A stretch of DNA of 64,000 nucleotides from Nannocystis exedens (GTDB lineage Bacteria > Myxococcota_A > Polyangia > Nannocystales > Nannocystaceae), in NCBI RefSeq assembly GCF_002343915.1, contig NZ_NETK01000001.1, positions 3,978,001-4,042,000 of the forward strand, read 5' to 3'. A model generated the notes under the pieces. It made no database searches. It worked only from the letters and a program-made list of their open reading frames with translations, and had not been told where the DNA came from. The position numbers and the translations under genes are program-made. Shown here piece by piece: positions 1-9,088 of the stretch. Numbering within the stretch: position 1 is the first letter of the stretch; each line of letters opens with the position of its first letter.

Positions 1-325
1 CCTGGTCGATCAGGTGCGCGACCACGCGCACGAGCTCGAACAGCTGCGGGCCCAGGTCGACGCTCTCCACAATCAGCTCACCGAGGCTCGCTTGCGGCTG
101 CTCCGCACGGCCGAGCAGGGCCTGGCCTACGCCCGGGTCTACGCGGCCGACGACCCCGAGCTCGAGGCGCGGCTCGCCGACATCAACCTCGGCGGCAAGC
201 CGGAGCCGCGCCGGCGCAAGCTCGAGGTCGCGGCCGCCGATTCCGGCAACAGCGAGCCGCTTCGCTTGCCGCCACGCCGGGGCCGCAAGCCGCGCGCCGC
301 CGAAGAGGCGCCGACCGGCTCGTGA
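1..325 (+). CDS. C-terminal fragment of a coiled-coil protein (5' end outside window)
   Basis: The frame is open from the left edge of the window (codons from base 2), so this is the 3' end of a longer gene; the GTG at 14 need not be its start. The visible residues form a charged heptad-rich helix (HELEQLRAQVDALHNQLTEA), followed by a short acidic stretch and a basic tail with an AT-hook-like RRGRKPR. This suggests a coiled coil with a possibly nucleic-acid-binding tail. I do not recognise the family. The stop lies 25 bp before the next gene on the same strand, so the two may be cotranscribed. Confidence 0.55.
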   Translation, partial: LVDQVRDHAHELEQLRAQVDALHNQLTEARLRLLRTAEQGLAYARVYAADDPELEARLADINLGGKPEPRRRKLEVAAADSGNSEPLRLPPRRGRKPRAAEEAPTGS

Positions 326-349
326 TGGTCGCGGCGATCGTCCGGATGG

Positions 350-1552
350 ATGGTAAAAACCCCGCCCGTGACTTACGCCGAGCTGCGCGCCGCACTCCGC
401 CACGAGCACCTCCCGCTCGCCTACTGCGACCTCGACCTCCTGGCCGCCAACGCCCGCAGCCTGGTCGAGCGCGCCGGCAGCCTGCCGATCCGCCTCGCCT
501 CCAAGTCGATCCGCTGCCGCGACATCCTCCGTCGCGTCCAGGCGATGAGCCCCGTGTTCCAGGGCATCCTCTGCTACAGCGCCGCCGAGGCCGCCCACCT
601 GGCCGCCGACAATTTTAAAGATCTGGTCGTCGCCTACCCCACGGTCGACCGCCACGACCTCGACCTCGCGTGCCAGGCGATCGCCGGCGGCGCCGAGATC
701 TGCCTGATGGTCGACGACCCGCAGCAATTGCCCTTCCTGTCCGAGGCGGCCGCGCGGGCCGACGTCACCTTGCCGGTGGCGATCGACCTCGACATGTCCT
801 CGACCTTGCCCGGCCTCCACTTCGGCGTGCGCCGCTCGCCGGTGACGGGGGTCGAGGCCGCCGTCGCTCTCGCCGACGCGATCGCCGGCGCGCCGCACCT
901 CCGCCTCGACGGCCTGATGGGCTACGAGGCCCAGCTCGCCGGTCTTCAGGACCTCGTGCCCGGCCAGCGGCTCAAGAGCGCCGCCGTCCGGGCGCTCAAG
1001 CGTCGCTCGCAGCCGGAGGTGTTCGCCCGTCGAGCCGCGGTCGTCGCCGCCATCCGGTCGCGCGGCCACGAGCTGCGCTTCGTCAACGGCGGCGGCACCG
1101 GCAGCCTCGAGCAGACCCGCACCGACGCCTCGGTCACCGAGCTCGCGGCCGGCTCCGGCCTCTACGGCCCGACCCTGTTCGACGGCTACGACAGCTTTCG
1201 GCCGCAACCGGCAGCGGGCTTCGCCGTGCCGATCGTCCGGCGGCCGACCGCGAACATCTACACCTGCTTCGGCGGCGGCTACATCGCTTCCGGCAGCCCC
1301 GGCCGCGATCGGCAACCGACCCCGTACCTGCCGGCCGGCGCCGGCCTGCTGGCCAACGAGGGCTGCGGCGAGGTCCAGACCCCCGTCAACTACGCGGGCC
1401 CGGAGATCCTCGCTCTCGGTGACCCGATCTTCTTCCGCCACGCCAAGGCCGGCGAGCTGTGCGAGCATTTTCCCGAGCTCGTCCTGCTCGCCGGCGCCGC
1501 CGTCGTCGGCCGCGTCCCCACCTACCGCGGCGACGGCCGCAGCTTCGTCTGA
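350..1552 (+). CDS. PLP-dependent alanine racemase/D-threonine aldolase-fold enzyme (amino acid deaminase/aldolase family)
   Basis: The 400-residue protein has the fold-type III PLP-barrel pattern: an N-terminal YCDLDLL strand, the PLP-binding lysine in LASKSIRC (Lys52), a GGG(T/S)GS phosphate-binding stretch (VNGGGTGSLE), and a C-terminal barrel with GGGYIASG. This matches the bacterial amino acid deaminase/aldolase group related to D-threonine aldolase more than true alanine racemases. The next gene, 148 bp downstream on the same strand, is an aldonolactone-oxidase-type flavoprotein. From memory, this pair recurs in actinobacteria, which suggests a shared but uncharacterised pathway. The substrate cannot be read from sequence. 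No strong ribosome-binding site precedes the ATG. Confidence 0.85.
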   Translation: MVKTPPVTYAELRAALRHEHLPLAYCDLDLLAANARSLVERAGSLPIRLASKSIRCRDILRRVQAMSPVFQGILCYSAAEAAHLAADNFKDLVVAYPTVDRHDLDLACQAIAGGAEICLMVDDPQQLPFLSEAAARADVTLPVAIDLDMSSTLPGLHFGVRRSPVTGVEAAVALADAIAGAPHLRLDGLMGYEAQLAGLQDLVPGQRLKSAAVRALKRRSQPEVFARRAAVVAAIRSRGHELRFVNGGGTGSLEQTRTDASVTELAAGSGLYGPTLFDGYDSFRPQPAAGFAVPIVRRPTANIYTCFGGGYIASGSPGRDRQPTPYLPAGAGLLANEGCGEVQTPVNYAGPEILALGDPIFFRHAKAGELCEHFPELVLLAGAAVVGRVPTYRGDGRSFV

Positions 1553-1700
1553 ACCCGCCGAACCGCCTTCGCCGAGCTGTTCGTGCTCCGGCACGACCCG
1601 CAGGCGGGCAGCGTCGACCCGGCCGCGGTGACCGTCGCGCCTCCGCCGATGCTCGTCGCGGCTTCGTCGGCGCCCGCCTGCCTGGTACCATCCGCCGGCG

Positions 1701-3002
1701 ATGTTCGCGCGCAAGACTTGGTCCAATTGGTCGGGCGGCGTCACCTGTCGTCCGGGACAGTTCGTGGTCCCGAGCACCGTCGACGCCCTCAGCGACCTGG
1801 TCCGAGAGACAGCCAGCGCCAGCGGCAAGCTGCGGGTCGTCGGCGCCGGTCACTCGTTCACCCCGGTCGTCGCCACCGAGCACACCCTCGTCTCGCTGGC
1901 GCGGATCCGCGGCCTCGCCGAGGTCGACCGCGAGGCCGGGGCCGCCACCGTCCTGGCCGGCACCACGATCCGCGACCTCGGCGGCCTGCTCGGCAAGCAC
2001 GGCCTCGCGCTCGAGAACCAGGGCGACATCGACCGCCAGGCGATCGCCGGGGCCGTCAGCACCGGCACCCACGGCACCGGTATCGCCTTCGGCAGCATCA
2101 GCACCCAGGTCCGCGCGCTCACCCTCGTGCTGGCCACCGGCGAGCTGCTGTCGTGCTCGCCGACGCAGGAGCCGGAGATCTTCAAGGCCGCCCAGGTCTC
2201 GCTCGGGGCGCTCGGCGTGCTGGCCCGGATCCGCCTGCAATGCGTGCCGAGCTACGTGCTCCGCGACGTCCGCAAGAACGTCGACCTCCATCAATGCCTC
2301 GCCGAATTCGAGGACAGCTGCCGGCGCCACCGCCACTTCGAGTTCTGGTGGTTCCCCTACAGCGACCGCGCCGCCACCAAGGCGCTCGACATCGTCGCCT
2401 CGCCGAAGCCGCGCCCGGTCGTCAAGCGCGTGCTCGCCGACAAGCTGCTCGAGACCGGCGTGTTCTGGGCCGCCTCCGAGGCCGTGCGCCTGTTCCCCGG
2501 CCTCTCGCGCCCGGTCGCCCGCTTCGCCTCGAAGGCGATCTCCGAGGCCGACTACGCCGACCACAGCCACCGCGTCTTCCCCAGCCCCCGCGACGTCCGC
2601 TTCAACGAGATGGAGTACGCCGTCCCGGTCGAGCGCGGCCCCGACTGCCTGCGCGAGCTCAAGGCCTACATCGAGCGCGACCGCGTCCGCGTCCACTTCC
2701 CCGTCGAGTACCGCGTCGTCGCCGGCGACGACATCTGGCTGAGCCCGTTCTACCGCCGCGACAGCGCCGTCATCTCCGTCCACATGTACGCCGGCATGCC
2801 GTACGCCGACTACTTCGCCGGCTGCGAGGCGATCTTCCGCAACCACCGCGGCCGCCCGCACTGGGGCAAGATCCACAACCTCACCGCGCATGAACTTCAG
2901 GACATGTACCCGGAGTGGCACCGCTTCCACGCCGTCCGCCGCCGCCTCGACCCGCGCGGCGTGTTCATGAACGATCACCTGACCAAGATCTTCGGCACAT
3001 GA
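1701..3002 (+). CDS. FAD-linked sugar-lactone oxidase (D-arabinono-1,4-lactone/L-gulonolactone oxidase family)
   Basis: This 433-residue protein belongs to the vanillyl-alcohol-oxidase flavoprotein family. The N-terminal FAD domain has GAGHSFTP, whose His51 is the usual site of covalent FAD attachment, then a second FAD-binding stretch AGAVSTGTHGTG. The C-terminal ALO domain carries the conserved HWGK motif (387-390) near the end, and the total length fits the family. It would oxidise an aldonolactone or sugar alcohol with oxygen. It follows the PLP-barrel enzyme in the same orientation, and the two are probably one operon. A symmetric AT-rich hairpin follows the stop. Confidence 0.9.
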   Translation: MFARKTWSNWSGGVTCRPGQFVVPSTVDALSDLVRETASASGKLRVVGAGHSFTPVVATEHTLVSLARIRGLAEVDREAGAATVLAGTTIRDLGGLLGKHGLALENQGDIDRQAIAGAVSTGTHGTGIAFGSISTQVRALTLVLATGELLSCSPTQEPEIFKAAQVSLGALGVLARIRLQCVPSYVLRDVRKNVDLHQCLAEFEDSCRRHRHFEFWWFPYSDRAATKALDIVASPKPRPVVKRVLADKLLETGVFWAASEAVRLFPGLSRPVARFASKAISEADYADHSHRVFPSPRDVRFNEMEYAVPVERGPDCLRELKAYIERDRVRVHFPVEYRVVAGDDIWLSPFYRRDSAVISVHMYAGMPYADYFAGCEAIFRNHRGRPHWGKIHNLTAHELQDMYPEWHRFHAVRRRLDPRGVFMNDHLTKIFGT

Positions 3003-3025
3003 CCTTTTGAACATGTTTTAAAAGG
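3003..3025 (+). terminator. Near-perfect palindrome immediately after the lactone oxidase stop
   Basis: CCTTTT (3003-3008) and AAAAGG (3020-3025) flank a central AACATGTT palindrome, giving an almost fully symmetric 23-bp element directly abutting the stop codon. The AT-rich arms stand out in this genome. The position suggests transcription termination. The central AACATGTT links it to the dispersed palindrome family described under findings. Confidence 0.45.
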
Positions 3026-3508
3026 CATACATCGCGCCCGGCACCCCTCGCGGCGTCGACGCCACCGTCACCACCATCACCCAGGACAGCTCGATCCGCG
3101 TCCTTCGCAAGCGCCCGTGGTCATCCGTTGCCAGGCCACCTTGCCCGGCCAATCGAGCCCGCGCACCTTCGTCAGCCGGCGCTTCTGGTACGACCCCGGC
3201 CCGCACCTGCGGCGCCCGACCGTGACCGTCTGCGACGACCCGCGCCCCCGACCGGCACGTCGCCGACCCCGGCGACCTCGACCCGCGCCCGCGGAGCCTG
3301 AGTACCCGGGCCGACCTCGCCTGCCGCCCGATCGAGCGACCCCTGTCGTCGCCCTCTCCTCGAGCCTCCGCGCTCTGCCCGTCGATCTCCGCGCGCACCA
3401 CTCCGCTCGCGTCGGCCCGCGATCGCGCCCGTGCGGCCGAACGCCGCACCCTGGCCTTCCGCGCCGCCCCGCGTTGACGCCCGGCGGTGCGCGGCGCACC
3501 CTCCAGGC
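3003..3508. other. 506-bp gap before the P450: no gene assigned
   Basis: Apart from the palindrome at its left end I find no convincing gene. A short plus-strand segment around 3023-3120 translates to a protein-like stretch (AYIAPGTPRGVDATVTTITQ), but it has no start and is soon followed by Pro/Arg-rich G+C-driven sequence. It could be a gene relic. Upstream of the P450 the frame stays open to an ATG at 3431, but that extension is low-complexity. Confidence 0.4.
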
Positions 3509-4858
3509 GTGTCGACCCGCAGCGCGCTCCCGCCTGGTTCCCGGCGCACTCTCCTGCAGACCTACCGCTACACCCGCGACCCCTACGACTTCTTTCTGAA
3601 AATGGTCGAGGAGTACGGCGACCCGTTCACCGCGCACGTCGTCAACGGCAGCGTCGTCATGACGGGCACCCCGGCCGGCGCGCAGCAGGTGTTCTCCGCC
3701 GACCCCGACACCTTCGCCCCGTTCGGCGCCGACGTCTCGCGTCCGCTGCTCGGCGACCACTCGCTCCTCTTGCTCTCGGGCGATCGGCACCGCAAGGAGC
3801 GCAAGCTGCTCATGCCTGCCTTCCACGGCGAACGCATGCGCGCCTACGGCGAGACGATTTGCGCCGCCGCCCACGCCGCGGCCGCGAGGTGGCCTCGAGG
3901 CCAGGTGTTCGCCTTTCAGGACAGCTCGCAGTGGATCTCGCTCGAGGTCATCATCCGCGCCGTGTTCGGCGTCGTCGAGCCGGCCCGGGTCGAGGATGTC
4001 CGAAAGGCCATCCTCGAGTACGTCGAGGCCACCGTGCCGAGCCTGGTGTTCTTCCCGTTCCTCCAGCGCGAGTTCTTCGGCCTCGGCCCGTGGGCGCGGT
4101 TCCAGCGGGCGCGCCAGCGGATCGGCTTCCTGATCGCCGCCGAGCTCGGCGCCCGCCGCAGCCGGCCGGAGGAGCTCGGGGACGACATCTTGAGCCGCAT
4201 GCTCGCCGCCCGCCACGACGACGGCAGCGGCATGAGCGACGCGGAGATCCACGACGAGCTGCTCACCCTGTTGTTCGCCGGCCACGAGACCACCGGCATC
4301 GCCCTCGCGTGGTCGATCTACTGGCTCCACCGCCACCGCGATCGCCTGGAAAAATTGCTCGCCGAGCTCGACGCCGCCGGCGAGCGCCCCGAGCCCGAGG
4401 TCCTCGCCCGCTTGCCGTACCTCGAGGCCGTCGTCCACGAGACCCTGCGCCTCCACCCGATCGCCCCCGACGCCCCGCGGATGCTCGCGCGCCCGCTCGA
4501 GCTGGCCGGCTACACCTTGCCCGCCGGCGTCGGCGTGGCCGTCGCCACCGGCCTCCTGCACGTGCGCCCGGACCTCTACCCCGAGCCGCACGCCTTCCGC
4601 CCCGAGCGCTTCCTCGACCGCAAGTACGGCCCTTTCGAGTACACCCCGTTCGGCGGCGGCCATCGCCGCTGCCTCGGCGCCGCCTTCGCCACCTACGAGA
4701 TGAAGCTCGTCCTCGCCACGCTGCTCCGCAACTACCGCCTGGCGCTGTCGGAGCCGCGGGAGGTCAAGCCGGGCCGCCGCAACGTCGTCCTCGGCCCCGC
4801 GACCGGCGTCCGCGTCACCTACCTCGGCCCGCGCCGCGCCGGCGACCCGCCCGCCTGA
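3509..4858 (+). CDS. Cytochrome P450 (bacterial class, CYP110-like)
   Basis: All P450 hallmarks are present: the I-helix oxygen-activation motif AGHETT (about residues 257-262), the K-helix ETLR (311-314), the PERF segment, and the haem loop FGGGHRRCLG with the thiolate Cys at about 388. I chose the GTG at 3509 because the typical P450 N-terminus (LPPGSRRTLLQTYRYTRDPY) begins just after it; the ATG at 3431 would add 26 low-complexity residues. There is no N-terminal membrane anchor, so it should be soluble. No ferredoxin or reductase gene is adjacent. The substrate is unknown; the resemblance to CYP110-type fatty-acid/terpene hydroxylases is an impression only. Confidence 0.9.
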   Translation: MSTRSALPPGSRRTLLQTYRYTRDPYDFFLKMVEEYGDPFTAHVVNGSVVMTGTPAGAQQVFSADPDTFAPFGADVSRPLLGDHSLLLLSGDRHRKERKLLMPAFHGERMRAYGETICAAAHAAAARWPRGQVFAFQDSSQWISLEVIIRAVFGVVEPARVEDVRKAILEYVEATVPSLVFFPFLQREFFGLGPWARFQRARQRIGFLIAAELGARRSRPEELGDDILSRMLAARHDDGSGMSDAEIHDELLTLLFAGHETTGIALAWSIYWLHRHRDRLEKLLAELDAAGERPEPEVLARLPYLEAVVHETLRLHPIAPDAPRMLARPLELAGYTLPAGVGVAVATGLLHVRPDLYPEPHAFRPERFLDRKYGPFEYTPFGGGHRRCLGAAFATYEMKLVLATLLRNYRLALSEPREVKPGRRNVVLGPATGVRVTYLGPRRAGDPPA

Positions 4859-4960
4859 GCGAAAATCGGCTCTTCCCCGGCAGCGATGGCCATGCGACCC
4901 GACAGCGACGAAATCACGCGAGCGGCGGAATTCGACGACGCAGACGCAGCGGTCGAAGAG

Positions 4961-5425
4961 CTACGTCTGCGAGGGTTCACGAATCGTCGGTGCCTGCGCT
5001 GCAACGGCAGGATCGACCTCGATGACAGGGATGCGCCACACGCCCTCGGCCACGCGCGCCCTCACCTCTCCGGCCGCGCTCGTCATCGAGCCCAGCTCCG
5101 GCGTCACCCCGAGCGGCGAGATCACCAGGTCGCGCTCGCTGGTGCCGCCGAAGTACTCGCTGCGCACGCGCGCCACCCCACGGTCGCCGCGCTGCTCGGC
5201 CGCGACGATGCGGTCGAGCGGCTGCGTCGTCGGCACCTGCACCCCCGGGTGCGCCTGCGGGATCGCGTACACCCACTCGTCGCCCACGCTCGCCGGCGCG
5301 TACGGATGCGCGGCCGACGACATCGTCTGCGGATCGCAGCCGACGAACACCAGCGCGCCCGTCACGATCAACTGCCAGCCCGGGCCCGGCTCGAGCTCCG
5401 TCGTCGTGCTGCGGCGCCGGGCCAT
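4961..5425 (-). CDS. Putative lipoprotein of unknown function
   Basis: The 154-residue translation has a hydrophobic segment ending in a lipobox-like LVFVGC (Cys30), then SVGDEWVY and a beta-rich body that reads as genuine protein (TSERDLVISPLGVTPELG). The VGDEWVY opening resembles small periplasmic proteins that carry a YxxGDxWxY-type start. The C-terminal third degenerates into APTIREPSQT, so the gene may be truncated. Upstream the strand is open only to 5425. Family not recognised, and the call rests mainly on the signal-like N-terminus. Confidence 0.5.
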   Translation of the reverse strand: MARRRSTTTELEPGPGWQLIVTGALVFVGCDPQTMSSAAHPYAPASVGDEWVYAIPQAHPGVQVPTTQPLDRIVAAEQRGDRGVARVRSEYFGGTSERDLVISPLGVTPELGSMTSAAGEVRARVAEGVWRIPVIEVDPAVAAQAPTIREPSQT

Positions 5426-5740
5426 GTCTCATCGTCCCCGGCCGGTGCCCGCCTCGCAAGGCCCACGCGATCTCGCGGGAGGAGCTCGCCTCCGAGCCGC
5501 GGACGCGCAACGGCGCTCGGGCGCTGCAGGTGGAGATCGCCTCCCCGACGCGCGAGGAGGGTGATCGACGCGGAGGGTCCGCCCTCGCCGCGATCGGCCC
5601 ACCGATGAATGGACGCATCGAATCGATGCACCGCAGTCATCCGCCGATTCGATAGGACAATCTTTAAACAACGATGCGGGCGGCCGCGCGAGGCGACCAC
5701 CCGCGAGTCGCGAGCCGGAGCTCGCGACGATAAGTAATCA
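5426..5740. other. 315-bp gap between the small lipoprotein and KGG genes
   Basis: No gene seen. An A+T-richer pocket around 5641-5680 (ACAATCTTTAAACAACG) lies upstream of the minus-strand lipoprotein and could hold its promoter, but I cannot place -35/-10 boxes with suitable spacing. Confidence 0.4.
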
Positions 5741-6181
5741 TCAGTGATCCTGCTCGCCCTCGTCGCGGCCGCTGGGGGACATCGGCTCGCTGCGGGGCAT
5801 CTCGGAGCGGTTCTCGGGGGCCGCCGACGAGGTCGACGCCTCGCGGTCCTCGACCTGCGTGTTCGGCTCGTCGGACACGCCGGTCATGCCCATGGCACCG
5901 CGCTGGCCGCGGTTGCGCTCGCGGCTGTTCGCGCGGTTGCTGTGCGAGGCGTGGCCGCCCTTCGCCCCGATCTCCGCCATGTGCTCGCGGTTCTGGCTCA
6001 CGACCTCACCGCCCTTGCGCCCGGCCGCACGGGCTTCTTCCGAGTCGAACTCGTGCGCCGTGCCCTTCTCGTGCGCCGCCCGGCCACCCTTCCGCGCGAT
6101 CTCCCGCTGCTTCTCCGCGTCCATCCCCGCGAAACCGCGGCCTCCGCGGCGCTCCCCTGTATTCCCGGTGCTGTTCGGCAT
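5741..6181 (-). CDS. KGG-repeat general stress protein (YciG/Con-10-like)
   Basis: This small hydrophilic 146-residue protein opens with GGRGFAGMDAEKQREIARKGG, the typical KGG/con-10 repeat, followed by two more copies (EEARAAGRKGG and MAEIGAKGG). The C-terminal 60 residues are disordered and rich in Ser, Glu and Arg. Proteins with this domain (E. coli YciG, fungal Con-10) accumulate in stationary phase, sporulation or desiccation; the molecular role is unclear. It appears monocistronic and faces away from the lipoprotein at 6548. No regulatory element is recognisable upstream. Confidence 0.85.
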   Translation of the reverse strand: MPNSTGNTGERRGGRGFAGMDAEKQREIARKGGRAAHEKGTAHEFDSEEARAAGRKGGEVVSQNREHMAEIGAKGGHASHSNRANSRERNRGQRGAMGMTGVSDEPNTQVEDREASTSSAAPENRSEMPRSEPMSPSGRDEGEQDH

Positions 6182-6547
6182 TGCTGGTACCTCTGTCGCG
6201 GACTGCAGTCCGCGCCTTGATGGGTTCTTTGAATCGATGTCTCCGAGGCCTGAGCGCTGATTGCGCGGCCCGGGGACGTTTCGTGGGAACCATGGTCGAC
6301 TGCGTCACCTCGGCAAGGCGGAGCTCGGCGCGCCTAGGGGTCCGGAACCCCCAATTGTTCGGGCGATCCCGCCGCCGGGGCCGCTGGGACGGCCGCGGCG
6401 CCGCTGAGGCCGCTGGAGAGCTCCGGGAAACCCTGAGCCAAGTGCGCGTGCTACGACCGCAATTTTCACTCAGCGCAGCGCGCGAAACTGCGCCCGCGCC
6501 GCGATCGCGTTGACACCGCACTCTGCCGGGGGGAGTCTGAGGTCACG
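6182..6547. other. 366-bp divergent intergenic region
   Basis: Lies between the divergently transcribed KGG protein and small lipoprotein, so it should carry both promoters. I see a short symmetric GGGGT-CCGGA-ACCCC near 6340 but no convincing promoter boxes. Reading frames crossing it are Arg/Ala-rich artefacts. Confidence 0.35.
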
Positions 6548-6811
6548 ATGACCCGCAATTTCCTCGTGTTCGCCGTGACCGCGTGCCTCGCCGGATTGGT
6601 CGGATTCGCCTGCAAGAGCGGCGGTGGAGGTGGTTCGCAGGCGCCGGGGACCGTCACGGCCATCGAGGGGCCCTCGTCGTGCCCGCGGTCGGTGCCGACG
6701 CGCGGCGCTTCGTGTCCGCGGGGCGAGTCCGAGTTTTGCGTCTACCGCACCACCGGCGGCGATTTCGCCTGTGTTTGCGGCGGCGGCAAGTGGGGCTGCG
6801 GCTCCAAATAG
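6548..6811 (+). CDS. Small Cys-rich lipoprotein
   Basis: This 87-residue precursor has an N-terminal hydrophobic helix and lipobox LVGFAC (Cys22), a Gly-rich spacer (KSGGGGGS), then a compact domain with five cysteines (SSCPRS, ASCPRG, EFCVYR, FACVCGGGKWGCG, the last contributing three in close spacing). It should be a lipid-anchored extracytoplasmic protein stabilised by disulfides. A GAGG sequence lies 7 bp before the ATG. Function unknown. Its neighbours downstream are also lipoproteins, though these lack the Cys-rich fold. Confidence 0.75.
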   Translation: MTRNFLVFAVTACLAGLVGFACKSGGGGGSQAPGTVTAIEGPSSCPRSVPTRGASCPRGESEFCVYRTTGGDFACVCGGGKWGCGSK

Positions 6812-6916
6812 GGCGACGGCGCTCTGCGAACGGCCCGCCGCGCCTGCGTCGGCCGACGGGGTTCGTCGCGCCCGCGGCGCTGGTTCGGCGGCGCGCGGCT
6901 GCGATACCCTCCGACG

Positions 6917-7786
6917 ATGCTTCCTTATCTCGTTCGTGCCCGCTGGACCGCGTTCACTCTGCTCCTCGCCTGCAGCTTCGACGGCAGCGGATTGGTGAGC
7001 GCGGGCCCGCCGAGCCCGACCAGCAGCACGACCGGCGACCCGTCCACCACGACGGGGCCGGGGGCCACCGTCACGCCGACGACCCTCGACCCCGAGGGCA
7101 CGATGAGCGAGGGCGCGACGATGAGCACCACCACGCCGGTCGACCCGACCGACGGGCCGACCACCACGACCTCGACCACCACGCTCGGCACCACCACCAC
7201 GACCACCACCGAGCCGGAGACGACGACGACGACCTCGACCACCGGCCCGGACACCACCACGAGCAGCACCACCAGCACCGATACCAGCACCACCACCGGC
7301 CCCGACACCACCACCGGTCCGGTGTGCGTGGATGACGGCACCGAGCCGAACGAGAACGAGGGCGCGGCGGTCGACCTCGGCGACCAGTACTGCAAGGACC
7401 AGCCGAAGAGCTTCGAGGGCGTGCTCGACGGCGACGGCGACGTCGATTGGTTCCGCTACCACGGCGACTTCAGCGGCAACCAGTGCGACAACAACGACCC
7501 CGACCCGATCGCCAAGATCGTCGTCACCGCCGACGGACCGCTCGAAGTGTGCCTGTACGCCGACTGTGACATCGACGGCGACACCGCCTTCACCTGCCCC
7601 AACGGCACCATGACGGCGAACTCGCCCGGCGGCCGCGAGGGCTGCTGCGGCACCGGCAGCATGGAGTACGCGGTCAATTGCGTCGACGGCGGCAACGAGA
7701 GCGCGGAGATGTACGTCCGCCTGCAAAAAGCCCAGCCCGACGCCTGCGTCGCGTACAAGGTCGACTACAGCTATTTCAGCCCGTGA
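6917..7786 (+). CDS. Thr-stalk lipoprotein, unknown globular domain
   Basis: The precursor has a signal peptide with lipobox LLLACS (Cys19). A stalk of about 115 residues made almost only of Thr, Ser, Pro and Gly follows (residues about 24-138), then a 150-residue globular domain opening with TEPNENEGAAVDLGD. The DGDVDWFRYHG segment resembles the pre-peptidase C-terminal (PPC-like) beta-sandwich that follows a TEPNE/DW pattern in secreted proteins. The first residues after the lipid-modified Cys (SFDGSGLVS) match the next gene closely, so the two share an N-terminal origin. Probably surface- or periplasm-exposed on the stalk. Confidence 0.8.
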   Translation: MLPYLVRARWTAFTLLLACSFDGSGLVSAGPPSPTSSTTGDPSTTTGPGATVTPTTLDPEGTMSEGATMSTTTPVDPTDGPTTTTSTTTLGTTTTTTTEPETTTTTSTTGPDTTTSSTTSTDTSTTTGPDTTTGPVCVDDGTEPNENEGAAVDLGDQYCKDQPKSFEGVLDGDGDVDWFRYHGDFSGNQCDNNDPDPIAKIVVTADGPLEVCLYADCDIDGDTAFTCPNGTMTANSPGGREGCCGTGSMEYAVNCVDGGNESAEMYVRLQKAQPDACVAYKVDYSYFSP

Positions 7787-7858
7787 CGCCTGGCGCCCCC
7801 GCCCGACCGCGCGGCGCCGTGTGGCCACGGCCGAGCCTGCTGCGGTAGCCTCGGGCCG

Positions 7859-8947
7859 ATGCCGCGTCCGCCCGCTCGCCGTCTCGCCGCGCTCGCGGTC
7901 CTCCTCGCCGCGTGCAGCTACGACGGCAGCGGCCTCGTGAGCGTCGGCGAGCCGACCTCCCCCTCCTCGACCACCACCACCACCGGCGAACCGGCGATCA
8001 CCACCACCACGTCGCCGATCACCACCGGCGGCCCCGCGCTCACGACCACCGGCACCACCGCCCCGGTCGATCCGACCGAGGTGACCACCGGCGACCCGAC
8101 CACCGACGCGACCACCACCACGTCTTCGACGTCCTCGACCACCGAGGCCTCGACCACCACCGGCGACGAGACCACCGGTCCGCCGCCGCCGATGCTCGTC
8201 GACGACGATCTGCTGGTCCGCTACTTCCTCGACGAGGCCGGCAGCGGCCAGGGCCCGACGCACGCCCTCGACGCGGCCCCCGACCCGCTCGACCTCCCGC
8301 TCGTCTACGACATGGGCGCCATGAACCCGGTCTACGCCGAGCAAGGCGGCCACCGCGGCCTGCGCTGGCCGATGGCGGGCCTGCACGGCCGGGCCACGCT
8401 CCCCGTCGCCGACACCAAGGTCCAGACCGGCCTGCAGAACCGCACCGCCGCGACCCTCGAGGTCGTCGTCGACATCGACGCGGTCACCCTCTTCGGCTCA
8501 CGCCTGCTGCACGTCGGCCGCAGTTTGGAGCAGGGCTACTTCACCCTCCGCTCGACCGACATCGACCGCCTCGAGTTCTACTGGAAGGGCAACACCCTCG
8601 CCGGCGTGTGGCCGGTCGACTGGGCCGGGCTCGGCCGCGTCGTCGTGCACGTCGTCGTCGACACCGGCCAGCCGGAGCCGATCCACCGCGTCCGCCTCTA
8701 CCTCGACGGCGCGGCGGTGGTCGACGGCAATGACATCGGGCTCGTCCATCCCAACCAGAACGAGGCGATCGCGATCCCCACCGACCCCAACATTCCGCTT
8801 TATTTCGCGCTCGGCAACCGCGGGGCCGACGGCGATCGCTCGTTCCAGGGCACCCTCCATTACGCCGCGATCTACGCCACCGCCCTGTCCGAGCCGCAGC
8901 TGCAGCAGAACGCCGCCATCCTCGCCGGCACCGACGACGCGCCGTGA
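7859..8947 (+). CDS. Thr-stalk lipoprotein with LamG/concanavalin-like domain
   Basis: Signal peptide and lipobox VLLAAC (Cys19) are followed by SYDGSGLVSVG, nearly identical to the upstream lipoprotein, and a Thr/Ser/Pro stalk to about residue 112. The remaining 250 residues have the LamG/laminin-G-like jelly-roll pattern: LLVRYFLDEAGSG at the start, TLEVVVDIDAV, RVRLYLDGAAV, and a closing FQGTLHYAAIYATALSEPQL. Such domains usually bind carbohydrate or protein ligands, so this is a candidate surface adhesin. It lies 72 bp downstream of its N-terminal paralogue on the same strand. Confidence 0.8.
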   Translation: MPRPPARRLAALAVLLAACSYDGSGLVSVGEPTSPSSTTTTTGEPAITTTTSPITTGGPALTTTGTTAPVDPTEVTTGDPTTDATTTTSSTSSTTEASTTTGDETTGPPPPMLVDDDLLVRYFLDEAGSGQGPTHALDAAPDPLDLPLVYDMGAMNPVYAEQGGHRGLRWPMAGLHGRATLPVADTKVQTGLQNRTAATLEVVVDIDAVTLFGSRLLHVGRSLEQGYFTLRSTDIDRLEFYWKGNTLAGVWPVDWAGLGRVVVHVVVDTGQPEPIHRVRLYLDGAAVVDGNDIGLVHPNQNEAIAIPTDPNIPLYFALGNRGADGDRSFQGTLHYAAIYATALSEPQLQQNAAILAGTDDAP

Positions 8948-9088
8948 ATCACCGCGGCGCGAACGCATCGATCGCGACGTGCAGGTACACCGACCGCTCG
9001 GCGTGACCGCGCAGGACGGCGCCGCGCGCGATGACTGCAGCCGCCGCGACGTCGTCCCCGCCCGCGGCGGTTGCAGCTGCAACCTCGC

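Noticed and set aside
1386-3014. 542-codon minus-strand frame opposite the lactone oxidase
   Set aside because: Valine/alanine/aspartate-rich shadow of the oxidase codons; the plus-strand protein has covalent-FAD and HWGK motifs.
3023-3120. Possible gene fragment (AYIAPGTPRGVDATV) after the lactone oxidase
   Set aside because: Too short, no start and no recognisable family; kept only as a possible relic.
6470-8386. 638-codon minus-strand frame opposite the Thr-stalk lipoproteins
   Set aside because: Gly/Arg/Val repeats come from reading the Thr-stalk codons backwards.
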